64,000 nucleotides of DNA, from positions 1-64,000 of the forward strand of contig WESA01000001.1 of assembly GCA_009768935.1 (NCBI GenBank), written 5' to 3'. The notes below the pieces were generated by a model that was given only the letters and a program-made list of their open reading frames with translations, was not told the DNA's origin and ran no database searches. The stretch is from Rectinema subterraneum. GTDB taxonomy: Bacteria; Spirochaetota; Spirochaetia; Treponematales; Rectinemataceae. Shown here one piece after another: positions 1 through 8,810 of this stretch. A program made the translations under genes and the position numbers. Positions within the stretch are counted from its first letter, which is position 1. The number at the start of each line of letters is the position of its first letter.

Positions 1-82
1 TAAAATGTTGTATACTAGCTCTATAGAATCTAATAATGTGTCTACTTAAATGGGGTTAGTTCAGACTAAAACCGGAAAGTTA

Positions 83-322
83 TCACCGACTGTGACACGA
101 GCGGAGCTCTTTGACTTCCTGCTCGTACTGGGCAACCGCATCGGAAGCCTTCACCTTGAGACTCTGTTCACCGCCCTTCACGAAGGTATCGACCCACGCC
201 TGCACTTCGCTGGGCGCAAGATCGTTCTGCCGAGAAACATCGATTACCGTGGAGCTCTGCCGTAAGATCTGCAAAACAATGTCCGCTTTCTTCTTGGCAG
301 TCCACCTCTGCACCTCTGCCAT
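83..322 (-). pseudogene. IS3-type transposase OrfA remnant
   Basis: The reading frame begins with MAEVQRWTAKKKADIVLQIL, the typical start of the small helix-turn-helix OrfA protein of IS3-like elements, which binds the element ends. ATG at 322 is chosen because GGAGG lies 6 nt upstream. After about 75 residues the frame ends abruptly and no OrfB catalytic frame (DDE) follows, so the element is decayed. A TGTCTACTT sequence near position 39 could be the surviving element end. It sits head-on against another transposase fragment, marking this edge as a mobile-element scar. Confidence 0.6.
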
Positions 323-340
323 TTCTTGCCTCCTCATCCA

Positions 341-445
341 TTATGCATGGTCTGAATGAAGAGGGGAACAGAATACGATGAGCTTGCCTCCGAAGATCAT
401 GTCGAACTGCTCAAATTCAGGCACTTTTTCAGCTGTTCGGTACAT
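341..445 (-). pseudogene. N-terminal fragment of IS5/IS1182-like transposase
   Basis: A 34-codon frame starts MYRTAEKVPEFEQFDMIFGG, resembling the first residues of IS5/IS1182-class DDE transposases (an EFEQF...FGGKL pattern). ATG at 445 has AAAGGGAAG just upstream, so the original start is preserved. The frame stops at 341 with no catalytic domain. It is a short remnant; the family call rests on a brief stretch and is tentative. Positions 446-554 are AT-rich and hold nothing recognised. Confidence 0.4.
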
Positions 446-554
446 CGCTTCCCTTTAAAGTGCGCGGGTTTTGGAGCATTTCCTTCATTTTTCATGCACT
501 TTCCAAGGCTATTTTATCATATATTCTTTTCCCTAGAAAGACTTTATTACTTTT

Positions 555-1511
555 TCAGGAACCCCCACGTATAAACGTATAGACTTGTAAAATTCGAATT
601 AAAAGTTTATTTGGAAGAAATAAAATAAAATGCAAAGTAATTCTTATAGTTCTAGTCATAGCATATTTGAAATATTTATTGTACTTTTTATATATTTCTC
701 TATTATAAACGCCTCTACAATATTGAATTATTATTCTTTTAAAATTAAAAAGAGATGATTTAATTCCATGATCCTTAATACAGTTTAATTTATTTTCGAG
801 AGTATATTTATCCGGCAATGATAAAATATATTCTGTCCAACGTTTTGTCCAAATCTCGTAAGTAAAATTCGTCCATGTATTTAATTTTTGGAGCGACAAA
901 GAATTCATTATGAAGGAACCAATCCAATATATTCTCTTGTCTTTAAAAGGAATAATTTCAAATAATAATGCATGATGAATAAAATTTCCATCCAAATATC
1001 GTTCTATACTATCAGAATACTCAATTATAGTTTTTGAATAAACAAATGATGATAAACATGTCAAATGCCATCCAAGCTCTTTGAGTAACAAATTATAATC
1101 ATTATATTCTTGATCAGTTATTATCTCTGATCTACCTGTATTTAGTAATATATAATCATATTTTGTCATTTTGCAAATATCAATTAGTTTATTAAGATTT
1201 TCTTCATCAAAAATAGTGCTATCGCTGATAATCCACCTATATTGAGCCGATGGATATGAAATAGCTTTTAGAAAATTTCTATCTTTGATATTCGTCTCAT
1301 TTTTAAAATAAGATACATCAAATTTATCTTTGAATTTTTCGATTATCATTTTAGTATCATTAGATTCAGAATTATCTGAAATATAAACTTTTATATTGTA
1401 TTTTTTTAAAATTGGGCATAAAGTCTCAATCTGCTTTTTTATGAAATTCGGTCTATTATAGGTTGGTATACATATAGCAATCAATTCACTATAATCATTC
1501 ATAAATGCCAT
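555..1511 (-). CDS. family 2 glycosyltransferase
   Basis: The N terminus shows the GT-A nucleotide-sugar fold: ICIPTYNRPNFI at about residues 13-24, then a YISDNSE strand-turn and WIISDSTIFDE near residue 95. That last motif sits at the DxD/metal position but reads DST, so it is a variant. The rest has no close family signature. It probably adds one sugar to a lipid-linked glycan on the cytoplasmic face. The start overlaps the end of the upstream flippase by 13 bp, so it is the last gene of the operon. Base composition is strikingly AT-rich compared with the rest of the window, which suggests recent acquisition. Substrate unknown. Confidence 0.8.
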   Translation of the reverse strand: MAFMNDYSELIAICIPTYNRPNFIKKQIETLCPILKKYNIKVYISDNSESNDTKMIIEKFKDKFDVSYFKNETNIKDRNFLKAISYPSAQYRWIISDSTIFDEENLNKLIDICKMTKYDYILLNTGRSEIITDQEYNDYNLLLKELGWHLTCLSSFVYSKTIIEYSDSIERYLDGNFIHHALLFEIIPFKDKRIYWIGSFIMNSLSLQKLNTWTNFTYEIWTKRWTEYILSLPDKYTLENKLNCIKDHGIKSSLFNFKRIIIQYCRGVYNREIYKKYNKYFKYAMTRTIRITLHFILFLPNKLLIRILQVYTFIRGGS

Positions 1512-2842
1512 TCTTTCCTTTTATTAAAGAAAATTTTAAATGACCATGGTAATCCATATAGGTAAGAAGCAATGAATCCTGTGAAAAACATGGTAGGTGG
1601 AAGATATTTAGCGCTTAAATAGGTAGTAGCAATAATAAATATTCCGCTCACAACAGATGGTATTACAAAAGGCTCTTCTTTATGCGCACGCAAATAAATT
1701 GCTAGCCCATTCACAATAATCTGCAAAAACCATCCTGCCAGAAGCATTGATAGAGGCATCAACCCAAGGAATCTAACCTTCAATTTATCGAAGAACTGCC
1801 ATCTTCCTGAAAAAACAAAAACCGCAACGAATAACGCAAAAATACCTAATAAATATGTTCCCAATGATAATATCATGTTTTTTCGAAATTCTTTATCCAA
1901 ATTTTTCCATTCTCGTTTTGCAACCAACATATTCAATTTGGGTGTATTCGCAGAAAACCATGTATTCGAGATACTAAAAATTGCTGTGACCAGACTAATA
2001 GTAATTCCTACCTTGCCTGCTTCGATCGGCCCATGAAACTGGAACATAAATGGTGTATATATCTTGAAAATAAAATAGCCACTTGACCAGCTTAATGCAT
2101 ATTTCCATAACAGTCTGAGAATATCATGCTTCCAATCTGTGCTATCAGGTTCGGTTTTCCATAGAGTCCTAAGGAATTTTCGATATTTGATCAGAATTGC
2201 TGCCAGGTTGTACAAGTTCGCCAACAATAAAGATATAGCTATTGAATACAAACCAAAATGCAACATTAATGAAATAAACATTGAAAGAGTCCCGACTATG
2301 GCTGACTGAAGGCTTAATTTTTGAATATTTGATACTTGGTCACACCCCTGTATGAACGAAGAAACAACACTTGCATAAAACCCGATAGCAGCGCCTATTG
2401 AATAGATGATCCATGGCGCCAGCCATACAGAAATGCCAGCCTTTTGAATAAATAGGATATAGCCAACAATGAAAATTACTGGAAATGCGATAAGCACTAT
2501 GCTTGTCGTCCATTTGAGCACAAATCGGAAAAGAGAAGCCATTCGCTTTCTATATCCCTCAGGACCTGACAAATCCAAAGATCCACTGAAATGCAGGAAT
2601 GCAAATTCATGTGCAGAAAATTGAAGAATAATCGTGGTAAATCCAAGATCTGCAAAAACTGACAAAGCAGATATGCTGCTGAATGTATACCAAAACCCCT
2701 GAATTTCTGGAGTAATAAATAGAGGAATAAGAATAAGAGATATTGGACCTGATATAAGTCGCCAAAATTGATTAGTGTAAGTGCTTATAATATCTTTAGT
2801 AAATAGATTTCTAATTCTTATTTTGTTTATTTTCATTTCCAT
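1499..2842 (-). CDS. polysaccharide flippase-like membrane protein (Wzx/MATE fold)
   Basis: A 447-residue protein with about a dozen hydrophobic segments spread over its length, starting near residue 20 with FWRLISGPISLILIPLFI. The pattern matches the polysaccharide-transport branch of the MOP superfamily, which flips undecaprenyl-linked oligosaccharides across the inner membrane. A charged loop near residues 82-104 is unusual but not disruptive. It follows the sugar-biosynthesis genes and overlaps the terminal glycosyltransferase, so it probably exports the glycan carrying the sugar made by this operon. It could also be a lipid II-like or teichoic flippase; only the superfamily is secure. 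Confidence 0.75.
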   Translation of the reverse strand: MEMKINKIRIRNLFTKDIISTYTNQFWRLISGPISLILIPLFITPEIQGFWYTFSSISALSVFADLGFTTIILQFSAHEFAFLHFSGSLDLSGPEGYRKRMASLFRFVLKWTTSIVLIAFPVIFIVGYILFIQKAGISVWLAPWIIYSIGAAIGFYASVVSSFIQGCDQVSNIQKLSLQSAIVGTLSMFISLMLHFGLYSIAISLLLANLYNLAAILIKYRKFLRTLWKTEPDSTDWKHDILRLLWKYALSWSSGYFIFKIYTPFMFQFHGPIEAGKVGITISLVTAIFSISNTWFSANTPKLNMLVAKREWKNLDKEFRKNMILSLGTYLLGIFALFVAVFVFSGRWQFFDKLKVRFLGLMPLSMLLAGWFLQIIVNGLAIYLRAHKEEPFVIPSVVSGIFIIATTYLSAKYLPPTMFFTGFIASYLYGLPWSFKIFFNKRKEWHL

Positions 2843-2879
2843 TTTTCTGATAATGAGGATTACTGATAATGATTAAATC

Positions 2880-3800
2880 TTATTGAATCAGAATTCTTGT
2901 TTCTCTTTGCACATTACAGATTGATGTATTTTCAGGAAAATAACCAAGTAGCTTTTGAGCATCACGATTTGTCGAGAAATAAACCACTTTTGTACCTGTC
3001 GGTGATGAATGGTCCTTTTCTTCGACTTCAATCTCTAGCCCGAATTCTTCAGAAAAAAGATTGAGAAGTTCGCTTTTTCGTACGGGCTTAGCACTATAAA
3101 CATCAAGGGCGCAATTCAAAGGTTCCTTTTCAAGACAAAGCTTGACAAGCGAAAAAAGGTCGCTTGGTGCTACATAGTCACGAATTATATCTACTGAATT
3201 GGTATGGAAAATTGCGTGATCTTTTGTGCAGCGCACCATTTCGCATAGCAGGAAGCCCGAATCAAGATCTATGAAATGACTAAAAAAACCGAATATGCGC
3301 AGATCAATAATACGCAAATCGAGCATGGCTCGATGTTTTGCCTCAGAATTCAGTTTTGCTATGCGGTAAAAATCAGCTGAGGTGATATTGTTAACATCAA
3401 TAGTAGCCAAGCTATCTTTTGTAACACCTGAATCGAAAGCAGTGCCATAGACAGCGCCGCTTGAAAAATTGATATAAACAACATTTTTATGGCTCAAAAG
3501 ATAGTCAATTATGAGATTATCGTAATATTCTGTAATTCTGAAAAACTCGACACCAGCATCTTTTTGTTTGTGGGGATCGCCAATTCCAACGCAATTAATT
3601 ACAGCGTCATAATTACCGTCAAGAAACTCTTCAAATCCAAGAACTCTAGAAAAAGAAATACTATCACAAGATTCAATGAATTCATGAACAGCTTGTTTAT
3701 TGCGCGCAAAGAGAAATAGCTCACATTGGGGATCTTTAGCAAAATAGTAAATAAGATTTTTTGCAATATGGCTCGTTGCACCAAGAATTGCGATTTTCAT
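2880..3800 (-). CDS. NAD(P)-dependent short-chain reductase/epimerase, YerF-like candidate
   Basis: An extended-SDR protein of 306 residues. The N terminus MKIAILGATSHIAKN is the Rossmann dinucleotide-binding turn. The active-site set is visible: SSG at about 113-115 and Y145-x3-K149 in YRIAK. DYVAPSDL in the C-terminal half is typical of sugar-nucleotide SDRs. Known family members reduce or epimerise nucleotide-bound keto-sugars. Its place directly after a TPP-dependent enzyme in a CDP-dideoxyhexose operon fits YerF, which reduces the two-carbon side chain added by YerE in yersiniose synthesis. That assignment is inference from context; sequence alone supports only the SDR family. Confidence 0.7.
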   Translation of the reverse strand: MKIAILGATSHIAKNLIYYFAKDPQCELFLFARNKQAVHEFIESCDSISFSRVLGFEEFLDGNYDAVINCVGIGDPHKQKDAGVEFFRITEYYDNLIIDYLLSHKNVVYINFSSGAVYGTAFDSGVTKDSLATIDVNNITSADFYRIAKLNSEAKHRAMLDLRIIDLRIFGFFSHFIDLDSGFLLCEMVRCTKDHAIFHTNSVDIIRDYVAPSDLFSLVKLCLEKEPLNCALDVYSAKPVRKSELLNLFSEEFGLEIEVEEKDHSSPTGTKVVYFSTNRDAQKLLGYFPENTSICNVQRETRILIQ

Positions 3801-3847
3801 CGAGTGTTTCTTTAAATTATAGGTTGATTAAACCATAAAGAATACTG

Positions 3848-5608
3848 TTAGCGCTTATCAATTAACATAAGTTGCTGCAATTCTTCAACTGGCAATTTAG
3901 GGTTAAGATCTTCAACAGGCATATTTACCTCAAGTTTTGGATAGACTACTGTATTTTCTCCTACATCAAATTCGATTATTGCTGCTTCTTTAGCATTGAA
4001 TATGTTCTTCAGCCTCTCTTCATTTTCATAATCATTGTCTGCAATTCGGAAATATTGCAATCCATATGATTTACCCAAAAAATAAAAGTCTGGTATAATA
4101 TATCCACTGTCCTTGGTTGTACCTTCTTTTCTGCTATCAAAATACAAATCTTGAAACTGAGTAATCATACCAAGAGATTTATTATTAATTAGAATGATTT
4201 TTATTGGAAGCTTATATTGCGCAATTAAAAGAAGTGATTGACATGAAATATGAAGGCCGCCATCACCGACAATGGCAAAAATAGGTCTGCTTTTGTTAGT
4301 TGCAAATGCTGCACCAATAGCAGATGGAACAGCAAATCCCATTGGTGCAAGCCCACCACTGGTTTTCCATGACTGATTATTTCTTATAAGTATTTTTTGT
4401 GCTGCAAACATCTGGTTTTGCCCAATATCAACGCAATAGATTTGATTATCAGAAGCATATCTGTTTAGAATATCCATTACTAAATATGGTTTCTTATTCT
4501 CAACATTTCTAGCAATCTCTGCGTTTTGTCCATATTGGCTTTTTAAACGATCTAGATAAAAAAGCCATTCATTATCTGAAGCATTCCAAGGCATCGTTAT
4601 TAGTTCATCAATAAATAATTTAGCATCACCTACTGCTGCATATACGTTTCCGAGCCGATGATTCACAATTTCAGCTTCATCAATATCAAGACGAACAATG
4701 TTACCGCCTCTCACAAATGACGCTAGATTTGTTCCCGTTTGGCGAGTGTCTAGGCGGGAACCGATCGCAATGACCAAATCAGCATTTGCTATTGCAATAT
4801 TGGCACAACGATTTCCATAACTGCCAATCATACCAATACTTAAACGATCATCCTCAGGAAAAGCCCCCTTCCCAAGAAGTGAAGTCACAACTGGTAATTT
4901 ATAGAGCCTTGATAACTCTATTGCTTTTTCTTGAGCACCTGACAGTTTGATACCATTTCCCAAAAGAAGGAGCGGTCTCTTGCAATTTTTAATAAGTGAT
5001 GCAAGGGTTCCCCTTGAAAAATTGCCAATATATTTAATGCTATTGAAAGCAGAAAGTTTATCATCAAATCCAGTCAAGGAATTCTCATCAACTTCTGCAC
5101 GTTGTACATCCATCGGAATATCAAGAAGAACTGGTCCATATCTGCCATTTGTGGCAATAGCCCACGCTTTTTCCAATTCATAACGGATTTTCAATGGATT
5201 AAATACTTGGACTGCGTACTTAGTGATAGGCTTTACTATTGAAACGATATCTGTCTCCTGAAAACCCTGCTGGCGAATAGGCTTAGAACCTTTATATTCA
5301 TATGTATTAACCTGACCAGTAATATATAGCGCTGGGATAGAATCAAAGTAGGCATCTGCAATTCCAGTGATCATATTTGTCGCACCAGGACCGCTTGTCG
5401 CCAAAGCCACACCAACAGTGCCTGAAAAAATTGAATAGCCCTCAACAGCAATTGCTGCAGACTGTTCATGATACGTCTGGATAAAATGAATATCAGAACG
5501 TCGTGACAATGAATCCATAAGATGGGTTATTGCACCGCCAGAATAACCAAACACTGCATGAACCCCTCGTTCCGAGAGGAAATTAACAATATAGTCTGAT
5601 ACTTTCAT
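3848..5608 (-). CDS. TPP-dependent enzyme, acetolactate-synthase-like (YerE-type candidate)
   Basis: A 586-residue protein of the thiamine-diphosphate family with the full three-domain layout. The catalytic Glu is E48 in the TYHEQSAA turn. The TPP-binding motif runs from GDGG (448-451) to NN (475-476). Residues 195-335 form the central domain. Acetolactate synthases share this layout, but there is no small regulatory subunit nearby and the gene lies between rfbG and an SDR. In Yersinia, YerE uses pyruvate to attach a two-carbon unit to CDP-3,6-dideoxy-4-keto-glucose, and the same set of neighbours is present here. The start overlaps the rfbG stop by 4 bp (translational coupling). Moderately AT-rich. 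Confidence 0.75.
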   Translation of the reverse strand: MKVSDYIVNFLSERGVHAVFGYSGGAITHLMDSLSRRSDIHFIQTYHEQSAAIAVEGYSIFSGTVGVALATSGPGATNMITGIADAYFDSIPALYITGQVNTYEYKGSKPIRQQGFQETDIVSIVKPITKYAVQVFNPLKIRYELEKAWAIATNGRYGPVLLDIPMDVQRAEVDENSLTGFDDKLSAFNSIKYIGNFSRGTLASLIKNCKRPLLLLGNGIKLSGAQEKAIELSRLYKLPVVTSLLGKGAFPEDDRLSIGMIGSYGNRCANIAIANADLVIAIGSRLDTRQTGTNLASFVRGGNIVRLDIDEAEIVNHRLGNVYAAVGDAKLFIDELITMPWNASDNEWLFYLDRLKSQYGQNAEIARNVENKKPYLVMDILNRYASDNQIYCVDIGQNQMFAAQKILIRNNQSWKTSGGLAPMGFAVPSAIGAAFATNKSRPIFAIVGDGGLHISCQSLLLIAQYKLPIKIILINNKSLGMITQFQDLYFDSRKEGTTKDSGYIIPDFYFLGKSYGLQYFRIADNDYENEERLKNIFNAKEAAIIEFDVGENTVVYPKLEVNMPVEDLNPKLPVEELQQLMLIDKR

Positions 5609-6699
5609 TTATGAAATCCTGATTCATTTTCAAAATCTATAATCTGCCCTCTTGAGATAGAATAAATATCCTCACCATGAAGAAATGCCAAGTTCCAATC
5701 CATAATTTTGCTAAGCGCTGTTTCAAGATTCCATGTCGGTTTCCAGCCCAGGCGGTTCATGGATTTGGAACAATCCAGCTTCAGATAGGCTGCTTCATGA
5801 GGTTTGAGGGCTGTATCGATTTCAAAACCTGCTGCTTCAGGCCACATGCTGCAGAGCTTTTCCACAATCCATCGAACTGGTCTTGCATCAGCATCATAAG
5901 GCCCGAAATTCCAAGCTTCAGCGTATTCGGTCCCTTTTGTGTAAAGCCTTTCAGCAAGCATCAGATAACCAGAAAGAGGCTCAAGCACATGCTGCCATGG
6001 TCGAATCGCTTCTGGATTCCGGATAAGTACTTTTCGCCCTTTACTTATCGCTTTGACAATATCAGGAACAAGGCGGTCTTTGGCCCAATCACCGCCGCCT
6101 ATGACATTACCCGCTCGCGCAGTGGCAATTGCGACATGATGAGTGCGCCCATAGTCTTTTGGATTGAAAAAAGAGTTCCGATACGCACCGACAACAAGCT
6201 CGGCACAGGCTTTTGAACTTGAATACGGATCATAACCACCAAGCGTATCGTTTTCTCGATAGCCCCAAAGCCATTCCTTGTTGTCGTAGCATTTGTCCGT
6301 CGTGATGATGACCACGGAACGCACGCTCGCGCAACCTCTGATTGCCTCGAGTAGGTTCGCTGTTCCCATGATATTGGTTTCATACGTGAGCAAGGGCTGC
6401 TCATAGGAAAGCCTTACGAGAGGCTGCGCCGCCATATGTATCACAATTTCAGGCTGAGCTGACAAGACAGCCTTTTTCAGGTTCTCAAAATTCCTGATAT
6501 CTCCTTTTACAGAATGAATTTTCTTTTCAAGATCAACAGCAACGAACAAGCTTGGCTCAGTCGGCGGGTCAAGCGCATAGCCATAGACATCGGCTCCAAG
6601 CTCATTGAGCCATATCGAGAGCCATGAGCCTTTGAAACCAGTATGACCGGTCAGGAAGACTCGCTTTCCTTTCCAAAATGCGTGATCAATCATTCCCAT
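5605..6699 (-). CDS. rfbG: CDP-glucose 4,6-dehydratase
   Basis: Converts CDP-glucose to CDP-4-keto-6-deoxyglucose. The Rossmann motif GHTGFKGSWLS lies at about 18-28. TTDKCYDN and YDPYSSSKACAE (the YxxxK catalytic pair) follow, and WQHVLEPLSGYL is characteristic of RfbG. At 364 residues it has the usual length. The start overlaps the end of rfbF by 10 bp, so translation is probably coupled. It supplies the substrate for RfbH. Confidence 0.93.
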   Translation of the reverse strand: MGMIDHAFWKGKRVFLTGHTGFKGSWLSIWLNELGADVYGYALDPPTEPSLFVAVDLEKKIHSVKGDIRNFENLKKAVLSAQPEIVIHMAAQPLVRLSYEQPLLTYETNIMGTANLLEAIRGCASVRSVVIITTDKCYDNKEWLWGYRENDTLGGYDPYSSSKACAELVVGAYRNSFFNPKDYGRTHHVAIATARAGNVIGGGDWAKDRLVPDIVKAISKGRKVLIRNPEAIRPWQHVLEPLSGYLMLAERLYTKGTEYAEAWNFGPYDADARPVRWIVEKLCSMWPEAAGFEIDTALKPHEAAYLKLDCSKSMNRLGWKPTWNLETALSKIMDWNLAFLHGEDIYSISRGQIIDFENESGFHK

Positions 6700-7466
6700 A
6701 CCTTCCAGGGAGCCTTTCCACTGGACCAGAGTCGTTCCAATTCATTCTTGTCTCTCAGAGTGTCCATAGGCTGCCAGAACCCTTCATGTTTATAGGCACG
6801 AAGCTGCCCATCTCTGGACAAGTCTTCAAGAGGCTGGCGCTCCCAGATTGTTTCATCACCAGATCGAATATAGTCAAATATGCCGGGCTCACAGACAAAA
6901 AAACCGCCATTGATCCATGCGCCATCGCCTTTTGGCTTTTCCTGGAACTGAATGACTGCATTCTGGTTATCGATACCAAGCGCTCCAAACTTGCCAGATG
7001 GCTGTACTGCAGTGAGCGTTGCAAGCCTTTTGTTTTTTTTATGAAAATCAAGCAAAGATAGAATATCGATATCAGAAACTCCATCTCCGTACGTCAACAT
7101 GAATGACTCATTACCGACAAATGACTGTATGCGCTTTATTCTGCCCCCAGTCATAGTGTTTAGTCCTGTATCAACAAGGGTGACTCTCCAAGGCTCGGAA
7201 TTTGAGGCATGAAACTGAACCAAGTTTTTTTCGAGATCGATTGTAATATCTGTCTGGTGCATGTAATAATGATGGAAATAATCCTTAATTACATACCCTT
7301 TGTAGCCGCAGCAGATGATGAAATCGTTGAATCCGTAGTGGGAATAGATTTTCATGATATGCCAAAGAATTGGCTTGCCGCCGATTTCAATCATAGGCTT
7401 GGGTTTGAGGTCCGATTCTTCCGAAATGCGCGTCCCGTAGCCACCGGCCAGTATTACGACTTTCAT
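6690..7466 (-). CDS. rfbF: glucose-1-phosphate cytidylyltransferase
   Basis: Makes CDP-glucose from CTP and glucose 1-phosphate, the entry step of the pathway. MKVVILAGGYGTRISEES is the nucleotidyltransferase signature, followed by KPKPMIEIGGKPI (substrate loop with catalytic Lys). LTYGDGVSDID holds the metal-binding Asp. The length, 258 residues, matches the family. It lies 3 bp after rfbH in the same operon. Confidence 0.95.
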   Translation of the reverse strand: MKVVILAGGYGTRISEESDLKPKPMIEIGGKPILWHIMKIYSHYGFNDFIICCGYKGYVIKDYFHHYYMHQTDITIDLEKNLVQFHASNSEPWRVTLVDTGLNTMTGGRIKRIQSFVGNESFMLTYGDGVSDIDILSLLDFHKKNKRLATLTAVQPSGKFGALGIDNQNAVIQFQEKPKGDGAWINGGFFVCEPGIFDYIRSGDETIWERQPLEDLSRDGQLRAYKHEGFWQPMDTLRDKNELERLWSSGKAPWKVWE

Positions 7467-7469
7467 GGG

Positions 7470-8810
7470 TTATGCTACCCCCTTTGATTTCAGGAATTCT
7501 TCAATGATGCCCAATGTATACTCAATTTGCTCCCTTGTGAGCCCCGGGTATGTTCCCAGGAAAAATGTGTCATTCATGATATGATCAGTCCGTTTGAGTC
7601 CTCCTGGCGCAACGCGGTGTTCAATACCAATGTACGCCGGTTGCCTGAGCAGGTTCCCTGCGAACAGGTTGCGGGTCTCCACTCCATGATTGTTGAGATA
7701 ATCTGTCAGCTCCGTTCGGGTAAAGCCGGTATTTTCCGCAACAGTAACAGGAAAGGCAAACCATGAAGGGTCAGAACCCTCTGTCGGCCTGGGCAGGATG
7801 AACGCATCCCCGAACTTTTTAAAGCCCTCAGTCCAGGCCTTGAAATTGGCCTTTCGAGCTTCAATGAATTTCGGCAGTTTCTTGAGCTGCTCGACGCCAA
7901 TCGCTGCTTGCATGTCAGTTACTTTCAGATTGTAGCCGATATGCGAATAGACATATTTGTGGTCGTAGCCTTTCGGAAGCGTTCCATAGGTGGCGCTGAA
8001 GCGCTTGCCACAGGTATTGCTTTCGCCTGGCGCGCAATAACAGTCGCGTCCCCAATCGCGAATGGAACGAGCAGCCCGAGCCAGAGTCTCGTCGCTCGTA
8101 AAGACACAACCACCCTCCCCCATCGTGATATGGTGCGCTGGATAGAATGAACATGTCGCAATATGGCCAAAACTGCCTACAAAGCGTCCTTTATACGTAG
8201 AGCCCAGAGCATCACAGCAATCCTCGATGAGCCATAGATTGTATTTCTCCACCAGCTTCATGATTGCATCGAGGTCGTAGGGGTTCCCCAATGTATGAGC
8301 AAGGAAAATCGCTTTTGTCTTCGAGCTGATCGCCTTTTCAAGCTGCCGCACGTCAATATTGTAGGTGCCGATTTCCACATCGACAAACACAGGGACCATG
8401 CCATATTGAATGATAGGGTTTACTGTCGTCGGAAATCCTGCTGCGACCGCAATCACCTCATCGCCTCGTTTCAGCCGCCTGTGACCCAGAAGCGGGCTGG
8501 TAAGGCTTGCAAGCGCAACAAGGTTCGCGGAAGAACCGGAATTGACAAGGAACGCGTACTCTGCGCCGGTAAACGCACAGAAGGCTGATTCAAACGCTTC
8601 TGAATACCTTCCTGAGGTAAGCCAGAAATCAAGCGATGCATCAACCAGGCTCTGCAGTTCCTTTTCGTCAAAGACGCGGCCAGCGTAGCGGACCATGCTC
8701 TTGCCGGGCTCGAAAGGCTTGGGGGCGAATTTGATATCATAATATTCTTTGACAAGCTCGGCGATTTGTGCGCGGAGTTCTTTCTCGGTTTTTGCCATTT
8801 TTACTCCCAT
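7470..8810 (-). CDS. rfbH: CDP-4-keto-6-deoxyglucose 3-dehydrase (E1)
   Basis: A PMP- and [2Fe-2S]-dependent enzyme that removes the C3 hydroxyl of CDP-4-keto-6-deoxyglucose. It has the aminotransferase fold, but at the PLP-lysine position the sequence reads YPAHHITMGEGG (His226-His227). This His-for-Lys change is the hallmark of E1. Cysteines at 257, 259 and 267 (DCYCAPGES...TC) fit the iron-sulfur ligands. Length 446, usual 430-440. It needs an electron-transfer partner, encoded immediately upstream with a 10-bp overlap. MAKTEK at residue 5 is an equally plausible start. Confidence 0.94.
   Translation of the reverse strand: MGVKMAKTEKELRAQIAELVKEYYDIKFAPKPFEPGKSMVRYAGRVFDEKELQSLVDASLDFWLTSGRYSEAFESAFCAFTGAEYAFLVNSGSSANLVALASLTSPLLGHRRLKRGDEVIAVAAGFPTTVNPIIQYGMVPVFVDVEIGTYNIDVRQLEKAISSKTKAIFLAHTLGNPYDLDAIMKLVEKYNLWLIEDCCDALGSTYKGRFVGSFGHIATCSFYPAHHITMGEGGCVFTSDETLARAARSIRDWGRDCYCAPGESNTCGKRFSATYGTLPKGYDHKYVYSHIGYNLKVTDMQAAIGVEQLKKLPKFIEARKANFKAWTEGFKKFGDAFILPRPTEGSDPSWFAFPVTVAENTGFTRTELTDYLNNHGVETRNLFAGNLLRQPAYIGIEHRVAPGGLKRTDHIMNDTFFLGTYPGLTREQIEYTLGIIEEFLKSKGVA

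Noticed and set aside
3848..5608. Biosynthetic acetolactate synthase (ilvB/ilvG)
   Set aside because: No regulatory subunit or branched-chain amino-acid genes nearby; context is entirely nucleotide-sugar synthesis. The family similarity remains, so this is not fully excluded.
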